From positions 4,777,501-4,841,500 of the forward strand of contig OZ025207.1 of the NCBI GenBank assembly GCA_964019055.1: DNA of 64,000 bases. The letters run 5' to 3'. A program made the translations under genes and the position numbers. Origin of the DNA: Anthopleura xanthogrammica (Eukaryota > Cnidaria > Anthozoa > Actiniaria > Actiniidae). Position 1 is the stretch's first letter. Every line of letters starts with the position of its first letter. A model generated the notes under the pieces. That model was not told the DNA's origin. It saw nothing but the letters and a program-made list of their open reading frames with translations, and did no database searches. Shown here piece by piece: positions 12,101-22,024 of this stretch.

Positions 12101-15100
12101 TTCAACAGCGTAATTGAAACTCTACCTGTTTTGATAGTATTTTACCTCTATTGATGCCAACATGGTCAGGCTACATACGACAGGAAGAATAAAATATGGG
12201 TCATACGTAGTAAGGTCCATTAACCACCACGTTCCTCCAGTCTGTAGTGACTCCACAGGTAAGTTAGCCATCCGCCGTAAACCCACAAAGAAGGAAACAA
12301 ATAGAGGTAGTTGTACCAAGGGTGCTACTACACTCTGAAATACAACATGTTTGGTATTAGTAAGCAGGGCTAAAAATAGCTACCAGTTATCGTACAATGT
12401 CCAGCCAGGATAGGCCTTTTGCAGGACCTGGTCATGTGACAGAAATGCCAAAAAAATAGCTCCGCTGACAATATCATTGGCATTTTCAAAAAAAGCACCA
12501 TAACATTCTGTAGTTTTGGCAAGTTTGAGCATTTTTAAATGTAATGCAAAATATGAATCATGATTTTTTGAAACTGATTTTTTTTTTTACAAAGAATGCA
12601 TTACTGGCGAGCATGGCTTGCTCACCAGCCACACATTCTTTGTAAAATTTTGAGTTTTGAAAAAATCCTAAATATTCCTGCATGATGACATAAAAAAATG
12701 CTATTTAAGATTTGTCAATATCAGTATTAATAGTACCAGTACTAATTAACTTTAAAGTGCTCTTTCTGAATATGTCAATGATTTTGTCAGCAGAGCTAAT
12801 ATTTTGGGGACTTGTGTCATGTGTCCAGGTCCTGCAAAGGGCCTTATTGAAACTTGTTCAGTCAAATCTTTATCTTTATTGCCAGTCATTTTGACCAGTA
12901 ACATTGAGCCAGAAACGAGAATTGACTGAACTCAAGCTATTTTGGCCTAGACACCATGACCAGAGACTGACCAGCCATTATTCGTAATTAGCACAGATAA
13001 ATTAGAGGACTGACCCATTCAAAGACCATGGGAAGTCATAGACTTGTCATTACAGTCAAACCAAGAAAACCATGAACACCTAAAATATGTCTTGAATGTT
13101 TATTTAGGCCGTTGCTTGTAAAAAAGATGTTTTCCACCACCATGAAAAAAGATTGTATTGAATCCTTCTCTCGTGTATCCATCTGTCTCGAATAGAAACT
13201 TCTAATTTCACGAGAATAAAACTAAAATATGAAGTTTGAAACTTTTAAATGGGAAAATACTTTGCGTGACCGTGCTGTGATCAAACACATAAACATTCCA
13301 GATATATTTTAGGTGTTCACAGTTTTCTTAGTTTGACTGTAACAAAGATTGTATATCACAACTAATAAGCTTAAAAATTATAAAGTAAAACACAACATTA
13401 TACCTTAATCGGATGGCAGTTATTATCCTTGTACAACTGTTTCAGCTTGAATGTTGCAGTAGTCTTACCCACTGCGTCTTTAGTATTCATCAATTCTCTC
13501 AACTGACTTTGAACCTCCTCCAATTGAGGCTTAATATTATTAAGTCTTGCGGCATTCGCTTGTGACTTCACAATCAAAGGAAACATTAATAACCTGAATC
13601 CAACAGTAACGGCAACAATAGACCACACCCACGGAAGATTGAAGTATGTGTGGACTAGTTCTAAAGTTTGTTGGACGAGGCCGATAGGAGATGTTCCTCC
13701 AAGCCCTAGACTTGCTAGCGTTGGTTCTCCTAGAGCGTTGATGGCATCGGCAGCATCCTTGAGGAGTTCTGTTCCTGATGTGATAGTGTCAGCTGACTGT
13801 TCAGGGATGAATGGATTTGATATTGTTGCATCTTCTTGTAATATTTCACCTAAATAAGATTAAAATTTAGATTTCATTTGTTCAAAACATGTAAAGTTAC
13901 TTTTGATGATGAGCATGATCATGATGACGATGACGATGATGATGGAGACGATGGTGGTGGTGGTGGTGATGATGATGACGATGATGGTGGTGGTGGTGGT
14001 GATGATGACGATGATGACGACGATGATGGAGATAATGGTGGTGGTGGTAGTGGTGGTAATGATGATGATGATGATGATGATGATGGAGATAATGGTGGTG
14101 GTGGTGATGTTGATGTTGAGGAGTACAGTAGGAGGATGAGGAGGACGAGGGGGAAGAAATAGGTGATCAATTGAAGTTAATAGGGAACTCAATAAGCAAC
14201 TCGAAATCTAGGATGGGGACGTGAGACCCGAGGTTTCAGAACTGAATTTAATGATAGAGGAAGATCTGGAAATAGGTGTTACTTCTTGATCTCAAGACGT
14301 GAATGACGTGCAATTGCTGAATATCGCATTCTGGCGAGAACTTTTCTTGTTCAGATACGGTGTTCCCATTCTAGATTTCGAGTTGCTTAAGTTCCCTAAT
14401 GAAAGTGTTACCCTGCTAGAATTGGCAGAGGTTTCCTTATTTCTCTCCTCTAACGAGAAGGAAAGGAATTAACCTCTGCATGGATCTGCTCGATATCCTG
14501 TCGAGCATGAGCGAAAATACAACATCATCAGAATGTCACTACCGGTGAAGTGGCAACGCAGACTCGGACCATTCCAGTGGATAAAATCACCAGGTTCATT
14601 AATACATGTAGTCTGTGGCTATTTTATTAATTTTCTTGACATGCGTGAAAATTCAAACAGGTTTTCACGGGTTTAAAACTGGTTGTGAGTTTATTTATTC
14701 CTCCAGAGTTTTTGACGGCACTGAGCAGACCCATGCAGAGGTTTCCTTTCCTTCTCGTTAGATGAGAGGAGAGAAATAAGGAAACCTCTGCCAAGCAGGG
14801 TATGAAATTGTAGTCTTAACAATATTTGAATGAATGAAGCATACATGTACAGTAAATTATAAACAAAAGGTTCGCAGACCTGATATAGAATCACTGGTTT
14901 CCTGTGAATAGTGCCTCACTCCTAAAGTGATGATATTTCTTTTCGTTCGTCCTGAATGCAGGAAACCCTGCGAAACCTTTATCTGCAAACCTTGTGAAGT
15001 TTGCAGTCTTCTTGGTGTCACATTGACGCAACTTTTCTGCAAAAATAAGAAAATTTTGCTAACCTTTTGCTTTAAAAATACACAAATACTCTTATTTACT

Positions 15101-15173
15101 CATAGTACGTCAGCTAAGAAAGGGTTTTTACCGTGAAAGAAGAAACAAAAAGCCTCCAAACGTGAGTTTTCAT
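9181..15173 (-). CDS. OXA1L: OXA1L, mitochondrial inner membrane insertase
   Basis: Seven exons on the minus strand: 15173-15132, 15036-14880, 13849-13404, 12334-12146, 11158-11054, 10269-10113 and 9383-9181 (1299 nt, 432 residues, close to the usual length of about 435). All junctions are GT-AG and in phase. The N-terminus [15 protein letters not shown] is Arg/Ser-rich and lacks acids, as in a mitochondrial presequence. Five hydrophobic segments follow at about residues 141-160, 217-236, 258-278, 291-312 and 314-333, the YidC/Oxa1 fold. Recognisable blocks are [35 protein letters not shown] and [19 protein letters not shown]. The C-terminal tail is basic ([13 protein letters not shown]), as expected for the matrix-side ribosome-binding tail. 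Its role is to insert mitochondrially made proteins into the inner membrane. Introns carry at least six foldback elements and two microsatellites. Confidence 0.95.
9455..9860. repeat. GGTA tetranucleotide microsatellite in OXA1L intron 6
   Basis: About 400 bp of GGTA/GTAG units with periodic GATG interruptions lie in the last intron of OXA1L (9384-10112). A degenerate purine-rich stretch with a nine-G run continues to about 10040. The long opposite-strand frames encode only periodic LPTYLPTY peptides. Confidence 0.9.
10737..10934. mobile_element. MITE, about 45-bp inverted termini
   Basis: The ends TAATAGACCATTTCACGGTT and AACCGTGAAATGGTCTATTA are inverted copies, and the match extends through CGTCGCTCAACCTCAGCC to about 45 bp per arm. 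Total length is 198 bp with no coding capacity. The ends look TA-flanked. It lies in OXA1L intron 5. Confidence 0.8.
11814..12141. mobile_element. Foldback element, about 130-bp arms
   Basis: The left end (ACTATCAAAACAGGTAGAG, 11816 on) and right end (inverted, to about 12141) pair along nearly the full length. They share the inner blocks CGCTGTTGAAATTTCAAGCC, TGATCATGTGAC and CAAACATCAACGTTTTGGTC, leaving a loop of about 60 nt. It lies in OXA1L intron 4, and its outer edge is only a few bases from the splice donor of exon 4 (GT at 12145-12144). Confidence 0.85.
12411..12847. mobile_element. Foldback element with nested hairpin
   Basis: The ends TAGGCCTTTTGCAGGACCTG and CAGGTCCTGCAAAGGGCCTTA are inverted copies that continue through CATGTGACA. 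Near the centre (about 12590-12650) a second inverted pair is built on ACAAAGAATG and GGCGAGC. It lies in OXA1L intron 3. Confidence 0.75.
13050..13342. mobile_element. MITE, about 55-bp inverted termini
   Basis: TTACAGTCAAACCAAGAAAA at 13050 is matched by an inverted copy ending at 13342, and the arms share GAACACCTAAAATAT and GAATGTTTAT. Part of the same arm (GTGAACACCTAAAATATG) recurs at about 19393. It lies in OXA1L intron 3, about 60 bp from the donor of exon 3. Confidence 0.8.
13904..14155. repeat. GAT/GGT trinucleotide microsatellite in OXA1L intron 2
   Basis: Imperfect GAT and GGT triplets alternate in blocks. Frames through it give only D/G, M or S/P homopolymers. It is intronic to OXA1L. 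Confidence 0.9.
14178..14400. mobile_element. MITE, about 40-bp inverted termini
   Basis: TTAATAGGGAACTCAATAAG on the left pairs with the inverted right end (CTTAAGTTCCCTAAT, to 14400). The arms share GCAACTCGAAATCTAG. It is immediately followed by a second, unrelated foldback at 14409. Both are in OXA1L intron 2. Confidence 0.8.
14409..14802. mobile_element. MITE, about 85-bp inverted termini
   Basis: Both arms contain TACCCTGCT, GGCAGAGGTTTCCTTATTTC and ACGAGAAGGAAAGGAA followed by ACCTCTGCATGG, in opposite orientation. The interior (about 14500-14690) has no gene. It ends about 78 bp from the donor of OXA1L exon 2. Confidence 0.85.
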
Positions 15174-15293
15174 TCCCACACGTGGAAAGAAGGCCGCCAT
15201 TTTGAACTTCACTTTAAAACCACAGGAAGCCCAGCCAATCTTTAAAATAAAATAAATTTTCTGTTGGAGTTCCTGTGGTAGCTGATTTTCAAA
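15174..15293. promoter_or_regulatory. Bidirectional promoter between OXA1L and the SR-rich gene
   Basis: Only 120 bp separate the two divergent start codons. The interval contains a YY1-type GCCGCCATTTTG (15193-15204), a second YY1-like AAAATGGCGG overlapping the plus-strand start codon (15291-15300), an E-box CACGTG (about 15179), and a CCAAT box (15235-15239). It also holds a pair of inverted ETS-like sites, CACAGGAAG (15221) and TTCCTGTGG (15270). No TATA box is placed for either gene. These are typical of housekeeping divergent promoters; the motif calls are by eye. Confidence 0.65.
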
Positions 15294-16745
15294 ATGGCGG
15301 ATAAAGAAGAAAGAAAAAGAAGAAAGCGTTCACGTTCATATTCTAGCGACAACGACAGGGATAGAAAATCGAGAAGCTCTTCAAAATCATCTTCAAGAAG
15401 CAAGGTAGCTTTTACACTTCTTTAATTTATAGTTTTTTTCAGAAAAAAAACTTTTTTTTACACTTTTGTGATAGCAAACTTCCAGCTAATTTTTGAGCCA
15501 AGTTGGCTTGTTGGTTAATTACAATCAATTATCATTAATGAATATGAATTCATCTAAATGAATTAATTGATTGATAAATGATAATACGTTTTGTTAGACA
15601 ATCGATATCCAGTCCGGTTTTGGTGATTAAATTATCAAATTTACCAATTTGTTTTTGAAATATTTCGGTCCAATTATGTGAGACAGCTGAAAATATTGCA
15701 GCTCGAAATTCAACTGAATTTGCAGTTAATATTGTTGTATAATCGTGCGATTGACGTCCTAGTCAACTGGACATTCTGATTAAGATATCTCAGCATACTT
15801 TTTGAGGATTGGAGAGTTTATGTACCGTATATGTCTGGTAGAAAACCACTGCAAGTACATGTTTGTGATGTTGTGATCACATGTAAAGTGAAGGGTAACC
15901 ATGACTGTTGCCTTAAAGCTGAGGTAGGCAAATACCTGTGGCATATATGACAATGATGGTGGTGGTGGTGGTGAGGATGAGCATCGTACTAATAATATTG
16001 AAATTATGTAGTGGTAGTGAGTGTGGAGTGAACCTCATGGAAGAATCACATACTGGGAGTGGGGATTGTAAAATTGTTTTTTTTGACGATGGCAATGATA
16101 GTATAAAGAAATAGCGCTTTACATTGGGTGTAATTGTTTTTCCATTTCAGACCATGTGTCATTTCCTAGAGTATCTTTTTTTTGTTTAACGGTTGCACAT
16201 AAGAAGACACATCAATATGGATACAACTCAAACAATTCAAAGAATCTTATTCTCAAGGGAATGTCACATGGTCTGAAATGAGAAAACAGTACGCCCAAGC
16301 TAAAGAGTAAAGAGGTCTATTAACCAGTCACAAATCTGAGCATGCGTCAGAGGTGACTATATAATATACAGTATTTATAAATGAGTTTTTGCTGCTAAAC
16401 ATTTTCAGAAAATAAGAAAACCTTCTGCAAAGAAATCTAGAAGCAGGTCCAGGAGTGTATCAACTAGCAGTCATTCTGAACATGAACACAAGTCAAGGCG
16501 AAAAAGAAGAACTAGATCAAGTGTTTCAGCAAGGTTAGCTGGTGTATCTGTGGAGGTTGGGGAGAGTTTTTACCCTCTATTCTTGAATATAATTATATAA
16601 GATCTCAATAAGATCTTATTTAAGATTCTTGAACAAAATCTTATGAGATTTTATAAGATTTTTTTTACTGCCATCCTGTTGGCTCAATTGTTTGAGCATT
16701 GGTCTGTTGTGTGGGAGGTTGTGGTTGGAGTCCAGGCCAGACCAC

Positions 16746-16792
<47 letters not shown>

Positions 16793-18444
16793 AACATCTA
16801 CAAATACTTTCAAGTGGCTCGGATGACCACTTTAAATGGTGGTCCCATCTCTCTACACTTCATCACTAACCAATATGGGCAGCACTGAGGATGTAAAGAA
16901 ACCCTGGCAGTGACCTAAACCTAATACTAACCACCTCTCATGATTGTAAAGCGCCTTTGAGTATTCACATAGAAAGCCATATAGTTATATTATAAATCCT
17001 TATTATTTATCATTTTCGAGAGGATCACGAATCTTATTAAGATTTAGTGTCCTACTAAGAAACTTATGAGATTCCTATAGGATCCTTTAAGATCTTATAA
17101 GATAATAGAAAAGTTATTCAGAAGCCACTACTTTGTGCAGGGGGTCGGAATGATCTTATAATGTTGAGCAAAAACCTAAAACATATGAACCATTCTGCTA
17201 CATGTAAGTAAATAATAAATAAATAATACATAAATGTGATTAACAGTGGAATCCACAGACTGGCTATTTCTCCACTGCATTCCAATTGGAATTTAGAAGT
17301 TGATTTTTGAGGAGGGAGGAAAAACCGGAGAACCCGGAAAAACCCTCGAAGCACAGGAGAGAACCAACAAACAACTCTAGTCACATACGACACCGAGCCC
17401 AGTGGGGCTCGAACTCGGGTCACCTTGGTGAGAGGGAAGCGCTCTCACCGCTATGCCACCTGTGCTTCCCATAATGCTCCATTTACTATGCTTTGAATGA
17501 CAGCTCTTGTAAGCGACCATCTCCCATCTTCTAAGATCCCAGATCAATTTGTTTTTTATTTCACATAAACACTGCAGTTATTTAAATCTCTTGTATAAGC
17601 AACTATTTATCATAAGCAGTCACTTACGTCTCACCCCCAAAGGATGTCACCTACATGTACGAGAGAGATAGAGGATATTACATGGTCGCGCGGAGATACA
17701 AATTTTATCTTTGAGTTTTGATATTATCTCTCACGAGAAGATAAAATTCGTATCTCCAAGCAGCCATGTAATGTTCTGTTTATTATATGAAATCTTCAAT
17801 GAAAAATAATGGAGAATTTGAGAAGCTGAGCAAAAAGTCGAAATTTGACACCACCAGTGTTGATAAAAATCGTATCCCCACTGGCCACTGGTGGGAGTGG
17901 GGATATCAATTTTATCATTTTGATGTCACTCAATATCACACTCTATTTCATATAATAATCAACTGTATCTATTATAATTACATGTGTTTTTATCGTTTAG
18001 TTCAAGTTCTGGTGAAAGAAAGTCAAAGCAAAAGAAGGGAATAAAAAAGTCAGCAACCAGAAGTAAATCCAGGTCATCTTTATCATCTAGAACAAGTAGT
18101 AGCAGCAGCAGTTCTAGTAGTGATTCTGAATATGAAAAGAAAAAGGCCAAGAAATCCAAACACAAGGTAATATTAAATTTTGGGGTTCTCAAAACTAACT
18201 ATTTATGATGATGATGATGATGATGAGGAGGAGGAGGATGATGATGATGCATGATGATGATGATGATGATGAGGATGATGATGATGATGAGGAGGAGGAG
18301 GAGGAGGAGGAGGAGGAGGAGGAGGAGGAGGATGAGGAGGAGGAGGAGGAGGAGGAGGAGGAGGAGGATGATGATGATGATGATGCATGATGATGATGAT
18401 GATGAGGATGATGATGATGATGATGATGATGATGCATGATGATG

Positions 18445-18475
<31 letters not shown>

Positions 18476-18525
18476 GGAGGAGGAGGAGGAGGAGGAGGAG
18501 GAGGAGGATGATGATGATGATGATG

Positions 18526-18558
<33 letters not shown>

Positions 18559-21500
18559 CATGATGATGAAGTGATGATGCATGATGATGATGCATGATGA
18601 TGATGATGATACATTATGATGATAATGATGATAATGATGCATGATGATCATGATAACGATAACCTTTATTTATAGAAGGTGACAAATAACAGTTGCAACT
18701 AAGCACGGATGAACTTGTGACCCTCTATGTTTAACGTCACTAAATAAGACAGGACTACTATTTCACATGGTTATCCGAGCCATGGCGAAGGTCTATTATA
18801 ACCATTTGCAGATATTTCTAGCACAATGGCAGCACCTTCTACTCAGACATTTAAAAACCCTGAGTGTTGATCTGTCCGAGGCTTGAACCCATGACCTCCA
18901 GCACAACAGTCTGGGCGGCAGAATTAACTCCAGTGTTCTTTTATTACAGACAACGAAAAAGAAAAAGAAAAGAAAGAAGTTGAAAAAGAAAGTGAAGAAA
19001 ACCACATATGCTGTAAATCAAAACAAATATGGAAAATATGGCATTCTGTCTGAATCAGACCAGTTCACTAAACAACCAGAGTTTTACTGTTGGCTTCAGG
19101 AAGCCAGACAAGTTAACCCTGAGACCGTGCCAAGATTAGAGATGAAGAAGATGTTTGAAACTTTTATGGAGGATTACAATACTGCAACTTTGCCTCATAA
19201 AAAGTGAGTAGGACTATGAGGTGGTTAGCCTGTGGAGTAGCATGACAATATGGGACTTGAGAGAGGACGGGGAGAGTGTGGGGAGGGGAGGGAGGGTGTG
19301 AGAGCTCTAAATAAGGGATCCAGATTCCATTATAATGGAAGATATTTTTTATAGGACGTTTGCATGATGACCGCCAAATAACTTAAAAAATCGTGAACAC
19401 CTAAAATATGTTTATTAGTATTGTTTTCTAACCAATCACATGCGAGAGGTACTATAGCCACTAAAGATTGTTATCACCAAACAGATAATTTTCAACTTTA
19501 GTTATGAATTTCTTTATATACCGGTAGTATATATTGCTTATTATCAATCATGTGACTTTTCTGGATTTGACTGGGAGGTAACCAATGGTTGACTGGGGGG
19601 CAACTAGCGATTCTTAAATCAAATCATGTCAAAATAACTCCTCAAAGTATTCTATCTGACTATTTGTACAACGTACATGAAATCAGAAAACAAGATACAC
19701 AGACAACCTCCAACATTCTCCAAGCCGGTCAAAACGGAGATACTACCGGAAGTGACGTCTATTGAAAGTACGCAATTTATAAAGTGGTGGGGAGGTGCCC
19801 CCCCAGTTTTCACCAGAAACGTAAAGCAAGTATAGAATCAAATTTTCATTTTTCGTGATCACATGTCGTCGCTTTGTTCCCTCAGTTTTTCAAGGCTTGC
19901 TTTGGTTCTGTGATTACAAGTGTTATGTACTTTTAACATTTTCATAATTTTTATTCTATTTGTTGTGTACTTCAGGTACTACAATCTTGCCAAATGGGAA
20001 TTGAAGCATAATGAAAAGAAGAGATTAAAGGAATTGAAAAAAGCAAAGAAAAACTCTATTTCTTTCGCTGACGACGAGTCTAAACATACAATGAAGTTCA
20101 AAGGAGAGGAAAAGCGATATGGTAAGATCGTAGGGGGAGGGGGTAATAGGGGTGTGGTTTAGTGATAGGGATGTGCCGCTGAGATCCGAAAATCCTGATT
20201 CTATTTAAAGGGGCACTTGGATGAAAACGCCCCCATTTTCGAAAGTCCGAATAATTCAAATATTTGAGAATAATATTACTCAATTATGATCAGGAAAACC
20301 AGATTTGCGAAAATCTTAACCTGAGAGCCACTTGCAGTTGAGAAATTTTGGTTCAAAAGGTAAAAGAACAATAGGGTTGAGTCAATGATGTCATTTACTC
20401 ACAATTTAGATGCTGAAAAAAATGAACAATTTTTATCCACCACTTTTAACTGTGAAGAAAATATGTTGCTTGGATACTATTAAGAGCCATATAGATAGGT
20501 TTAACCAAGTTTCAAGGCATTTTCAATTTTCATCGATTTTCATCCAAGTGCCCCTTTAAGACAAGAATAGAGTGATTCCATAAGTTTGTCCCATTTCGCA
20601 TTCTGTCAAGATTTTTGAGCAACCACCAAGCACAAAGGAGCAAGAACTACGACTTATGGAATCAGTCTAAGACAAGAATATCTTGAAAAGAATACCCTGT
20701 TCAAGACACAACTATAAATACACTACTTTGCTCATACAAATTTTCTTTGGTTTCAGTTTACTCAGGGGGCAAAATGGTGTTGCAAGGCCACATTTTGTCA
20801 ATTAATTCATTTTTGTCATTAATTCAACAAATTTGCTCCCTGAGTAATTAACTGGAACCAGAGAAAATTTGTATTAGCCAAGTAGTGTATTATAACCCTA
20901 TCTAAGACCCCAGAGAAATTCTATACCGTGTATAATGCTGACACAAATTCAGTGTTTGCCTGTTCTGACAAGACAATATCGTGGAAATTATGTACCCTGT
21001 GACCCAAATCCCAAAACACCATACCATATCCAGTGGAACATTGTCATATAGGCTATGTATACTTAGAAAAAACCTACTAATGGTCTATCACCAATCGAGC
21101 CCTGTGATTGGCTGAGCTACTAGGGGTCTATTAGTGATAGACCTCTAGTAGTGAAAAGCGCCGGTTTTGAAAACCAAAAAAAATATATTTAAAGCAAAAT
21201 CCAAAACTTTTTGCATCCTTTTATTTATACCGATTAGTAGGTTTTTACTAAAACAATTAGACCTCTCGCCCTCATGGCCTACGAGTCAATAGCCCATTCG
21301 GCCTTTGGCCTCATGGGCTATTGACTCGTAGACCATTCGGACTCGAGGACTAATTGTTAAATATCCATGCATCAAATCTTGAGTTCTGTGCTACTGCTTT
21401 AAGCATGTGATCAAGGGGTGAAAAAGTGGGATGGTGTTTTGTAAAATATTCCATGAAGACAGTTGGCTAGTCAGAGGCACTGCCAGGCACTCTTATCATA

Positions 21501-21659
21501 TTGAGCAGACACTGTATGCTTCAGATCCTGACTTAATTTTTTTTCAATGTTTTAGGTCTGAGTAAAGAAAGAATACTTGAAATGAAAAGAGCAATTAAAG
21601 AGAGAACAGAACAAGAATACAAGAAAAATGTTGGCTTCGACCAGTCAGCAAGAAAGTAG
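15294..21659 (+). CDS. SR/Lys-rich conserved nuclear-type protein
   Basis: Six exons in phase: 15294-15404, 16409-16533, 18001-18166, 18950-19203, 19976-20121 and 21556-21659 (906 nt, 301 residues, all GT-AG). The first half is low complexity, rich in Arg, Ser and Lys (MADKEERKRRKRSRSYSS, a nine-serine run, KKKKKRKKLKKKVKK), as in splicing-speckle proteins. The second half is a compact, well-conserved-looking domain with KYGKYGILSESDQF, EFYCWLQEARQVNPE and MEDYNTATLPHKKYYN, followed by a basic helix ending GFDQSARK. I recall this domain from uncharacterised proteins of animals, plants and fungi but cannot name it safely, so the symbol is blank. Nuclear RNA-related function is inference from composition. 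It is divergently transcribed from OXA1L. Confidence 0.85.
16143..16280. mobile_element. Small MITE, 16-bp perfect inverted termini
   Basis: CATTTCAGACCATGTG at 16143-16158 is matched by CACATGGTCTGAAATG at 16265-16280, and the match extends imperfectly inward (TCATTTCC and GGGAATGTC). It lies in intron 1 of the SR-rich gene. Confidence 0.7.
16671..17010 (+). mobile_element. tRNA-derived SINE (family 1)
   Basis: The head resembles a pol III promoter: an A-box-like GTTGGCTCAATTG near 16678 and a B-box-like GGTTGGAGTCC at 16723. A conserved body follows (CCACTCAGGGTCTTAAAATA, AAAGTGCTGCCTTTG). The 3' end has TTGTAAAGCGCCTTTGAG and an AT-rich tail (TATTATTTATC), like the 3' end used by L2-type LINEs. 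A related copy on the minus strand is at about 18655-18945. It lies in intron 2 of the SR-rich gene. Confidence 0.75.
17205..17470 (-). mobile_element. tRNA-derived SINE (family 2)
   Basis: Read on the minus strand from 17470 it has an A-box TGGCATAGCGG and B-box GAGTTCGAGCC, then a body with GTCGTATGTGACTAGAGTTG and CAAATTCCAATTGGAA-like sequence. It ends in an ATT-rich tail at about 17205-17232. A second copy of the same family, plus strand, is at 47594-47850. The pol III boxes make a tRNA-derived SINE the clear reading. It is intronic. Confidence 0.85.
17677..17773. mobile_element. Short foldback repeat
   Basis: ATTACATGG plus GGAGATACAAATTTTATCTT on the left pairs with an inverted right arm ending CATGTAAT. 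A smaller hairpin with GTATCCCCACTGG lies at about 17873-17925. Both are in intron 2 of the SR-rich gene. Confidence 0.7.
18205..18650. repeat. GAT/GAG trinucleotide microsatellite
   Basis: About 445 bp of GAT and GAG triplets in alternating blocks, with ATGCATGATG interruptions that recur at several positions. It lies in intron 3 of the SR-rich gene. The long frames are homopolymers of D/E, M/R, H/P and S. Confidence 0.95.
18655..18945 (-). mobile_element. tRNA-derived SINE (family 1), minus strand
   Basis: The minus strand shows a B-box-like GGGTTCAAGCC near 18883, then CTCAGGGTTTTTAAATGTCTGAG, AGAAGGTGCTGCC and CTCGGATAACC, the same body as the copy at 16671. The head upstream of the B-box is degraded. 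The tail at about 18655-18680 is TATAAATAAAGG. It directly abuts the acceptor of exon 4 of the SR-rich gene. Confidence 0.7.
20205..20559. mobile_element. TTAA-flanked MITE (piggyBac-like)
   Basis: TTAA at 20205-20208 and 20556-20559 flank inverted termini AGGGGCACTTGGATGAAAA and TTTTCATCCAAGTGCCCCT. TTAA duplication is the mark of piggyBac-type transposition; assignment rests on that and not on protein. It lies in intron 5 of the SR-rich gene and has no coding capacity. Confidence 0.75.
20557..20680. mobile_element. Small palindromic insertion with 13-bp direct repeats
   Basis: TAAGACAAGAATA is present at 20557-20569 and again at 20668-20680. Between them lie inverted arms TGATTCCATAAG and CTTATGGAATCA. 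This looks like a short insertion bounded by a target duplication, next to the TTAA MITE. Confidence 0.55.
20719..20889. mobile_element. MITE, about 55-bp inverted termini
   Basis: TACACTACTTTGCTCATACA on the left matches the inverted right end (GTATTAGCCAAGTAGTGTA). The arms also share AAATTTTCT, TGGTT and TACTCAGGG. It is intronic to the SR-rich gene. Confidence 0.75.
21067..21247. mobile_element. MITE with AAAAACCTACTAAT termini
   Basis: AAAAACCTACTAAT at the left end is mirrored by ATTAGTAGGTTTTT at 21233-21246. An inner palindrome is built on GGTCTATCAC and GTGATAGACC. It is followed within a few bases by an independent hairpin. Confidence 0.7.
21252..21358. repeat. Long hairpin repeat
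   Basis: Near-complete palindrome: AACAATTAGACCTCTCG and GCCTACGAGTCAATAGCCCA pair with the inverted sequence up to CTAATTGTT at 21358. The loop around TTCGGCCTTTGGCC is small. It lies in the last intron of the SR-rich gene. Confidence 0.75.
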
Positions 21660-22018
21660 CTCCACTGGATGTGCTGTAGTTTTATGGGGCGAAATGCCTC
21701 GTATGTTATCGTAGTATTCACACTCTAAAAGCAGGCAAACATGTTACATATACTAAGCATTGAATCCAGAATTCAAGAACTGGATTGGAGGGTGGTTATG
21801 GCTGGACATCAGATTATTTTTTGCAGTGCAATGGAACTTCAGTCGTACCAGATTGTGGGAAATACTTATCAATCCATTTACGATATTTAGCAATTGGAAA
21901 ATTGTGAAAAATTGAATGCAGCAGAGATATAATTTAGTACTTCCAAAAGTTCCTACAAAATTAATGGAAGGAACAATAATGCAGTCAGTGAAGCATTCTG
22001 TCAAAACCATCCTTTGTA

Positions 22019-22024
22019 AATAAA
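22019..22024 (+). terminator. Polyadenylation signal of the SR-rich gene
   Basis: AATAAA lies 360 nt after the stop codon at 21657-21659, followed by a T-rich stretch. It is the first such hexamer I noticed after the gene. Confidence 0.5.

Noticed and set aside
13860..14192. Asp/Gly-, Met/Val- and Ser/Pro-rich frames
   Set aside because: Products of the GAT/GGT array in OXA1L intron 2.
17118..17423. 101-codon minus-strand frame
   Set aside because: Explained by the tRNA-derived SINE on that strand.
18195..18651. His, Ser, Asp/Glu and Met/Arg homopolymer frames
   Set aside because: Products of the GAT/GAG array in an intron of the SR-rich gene.
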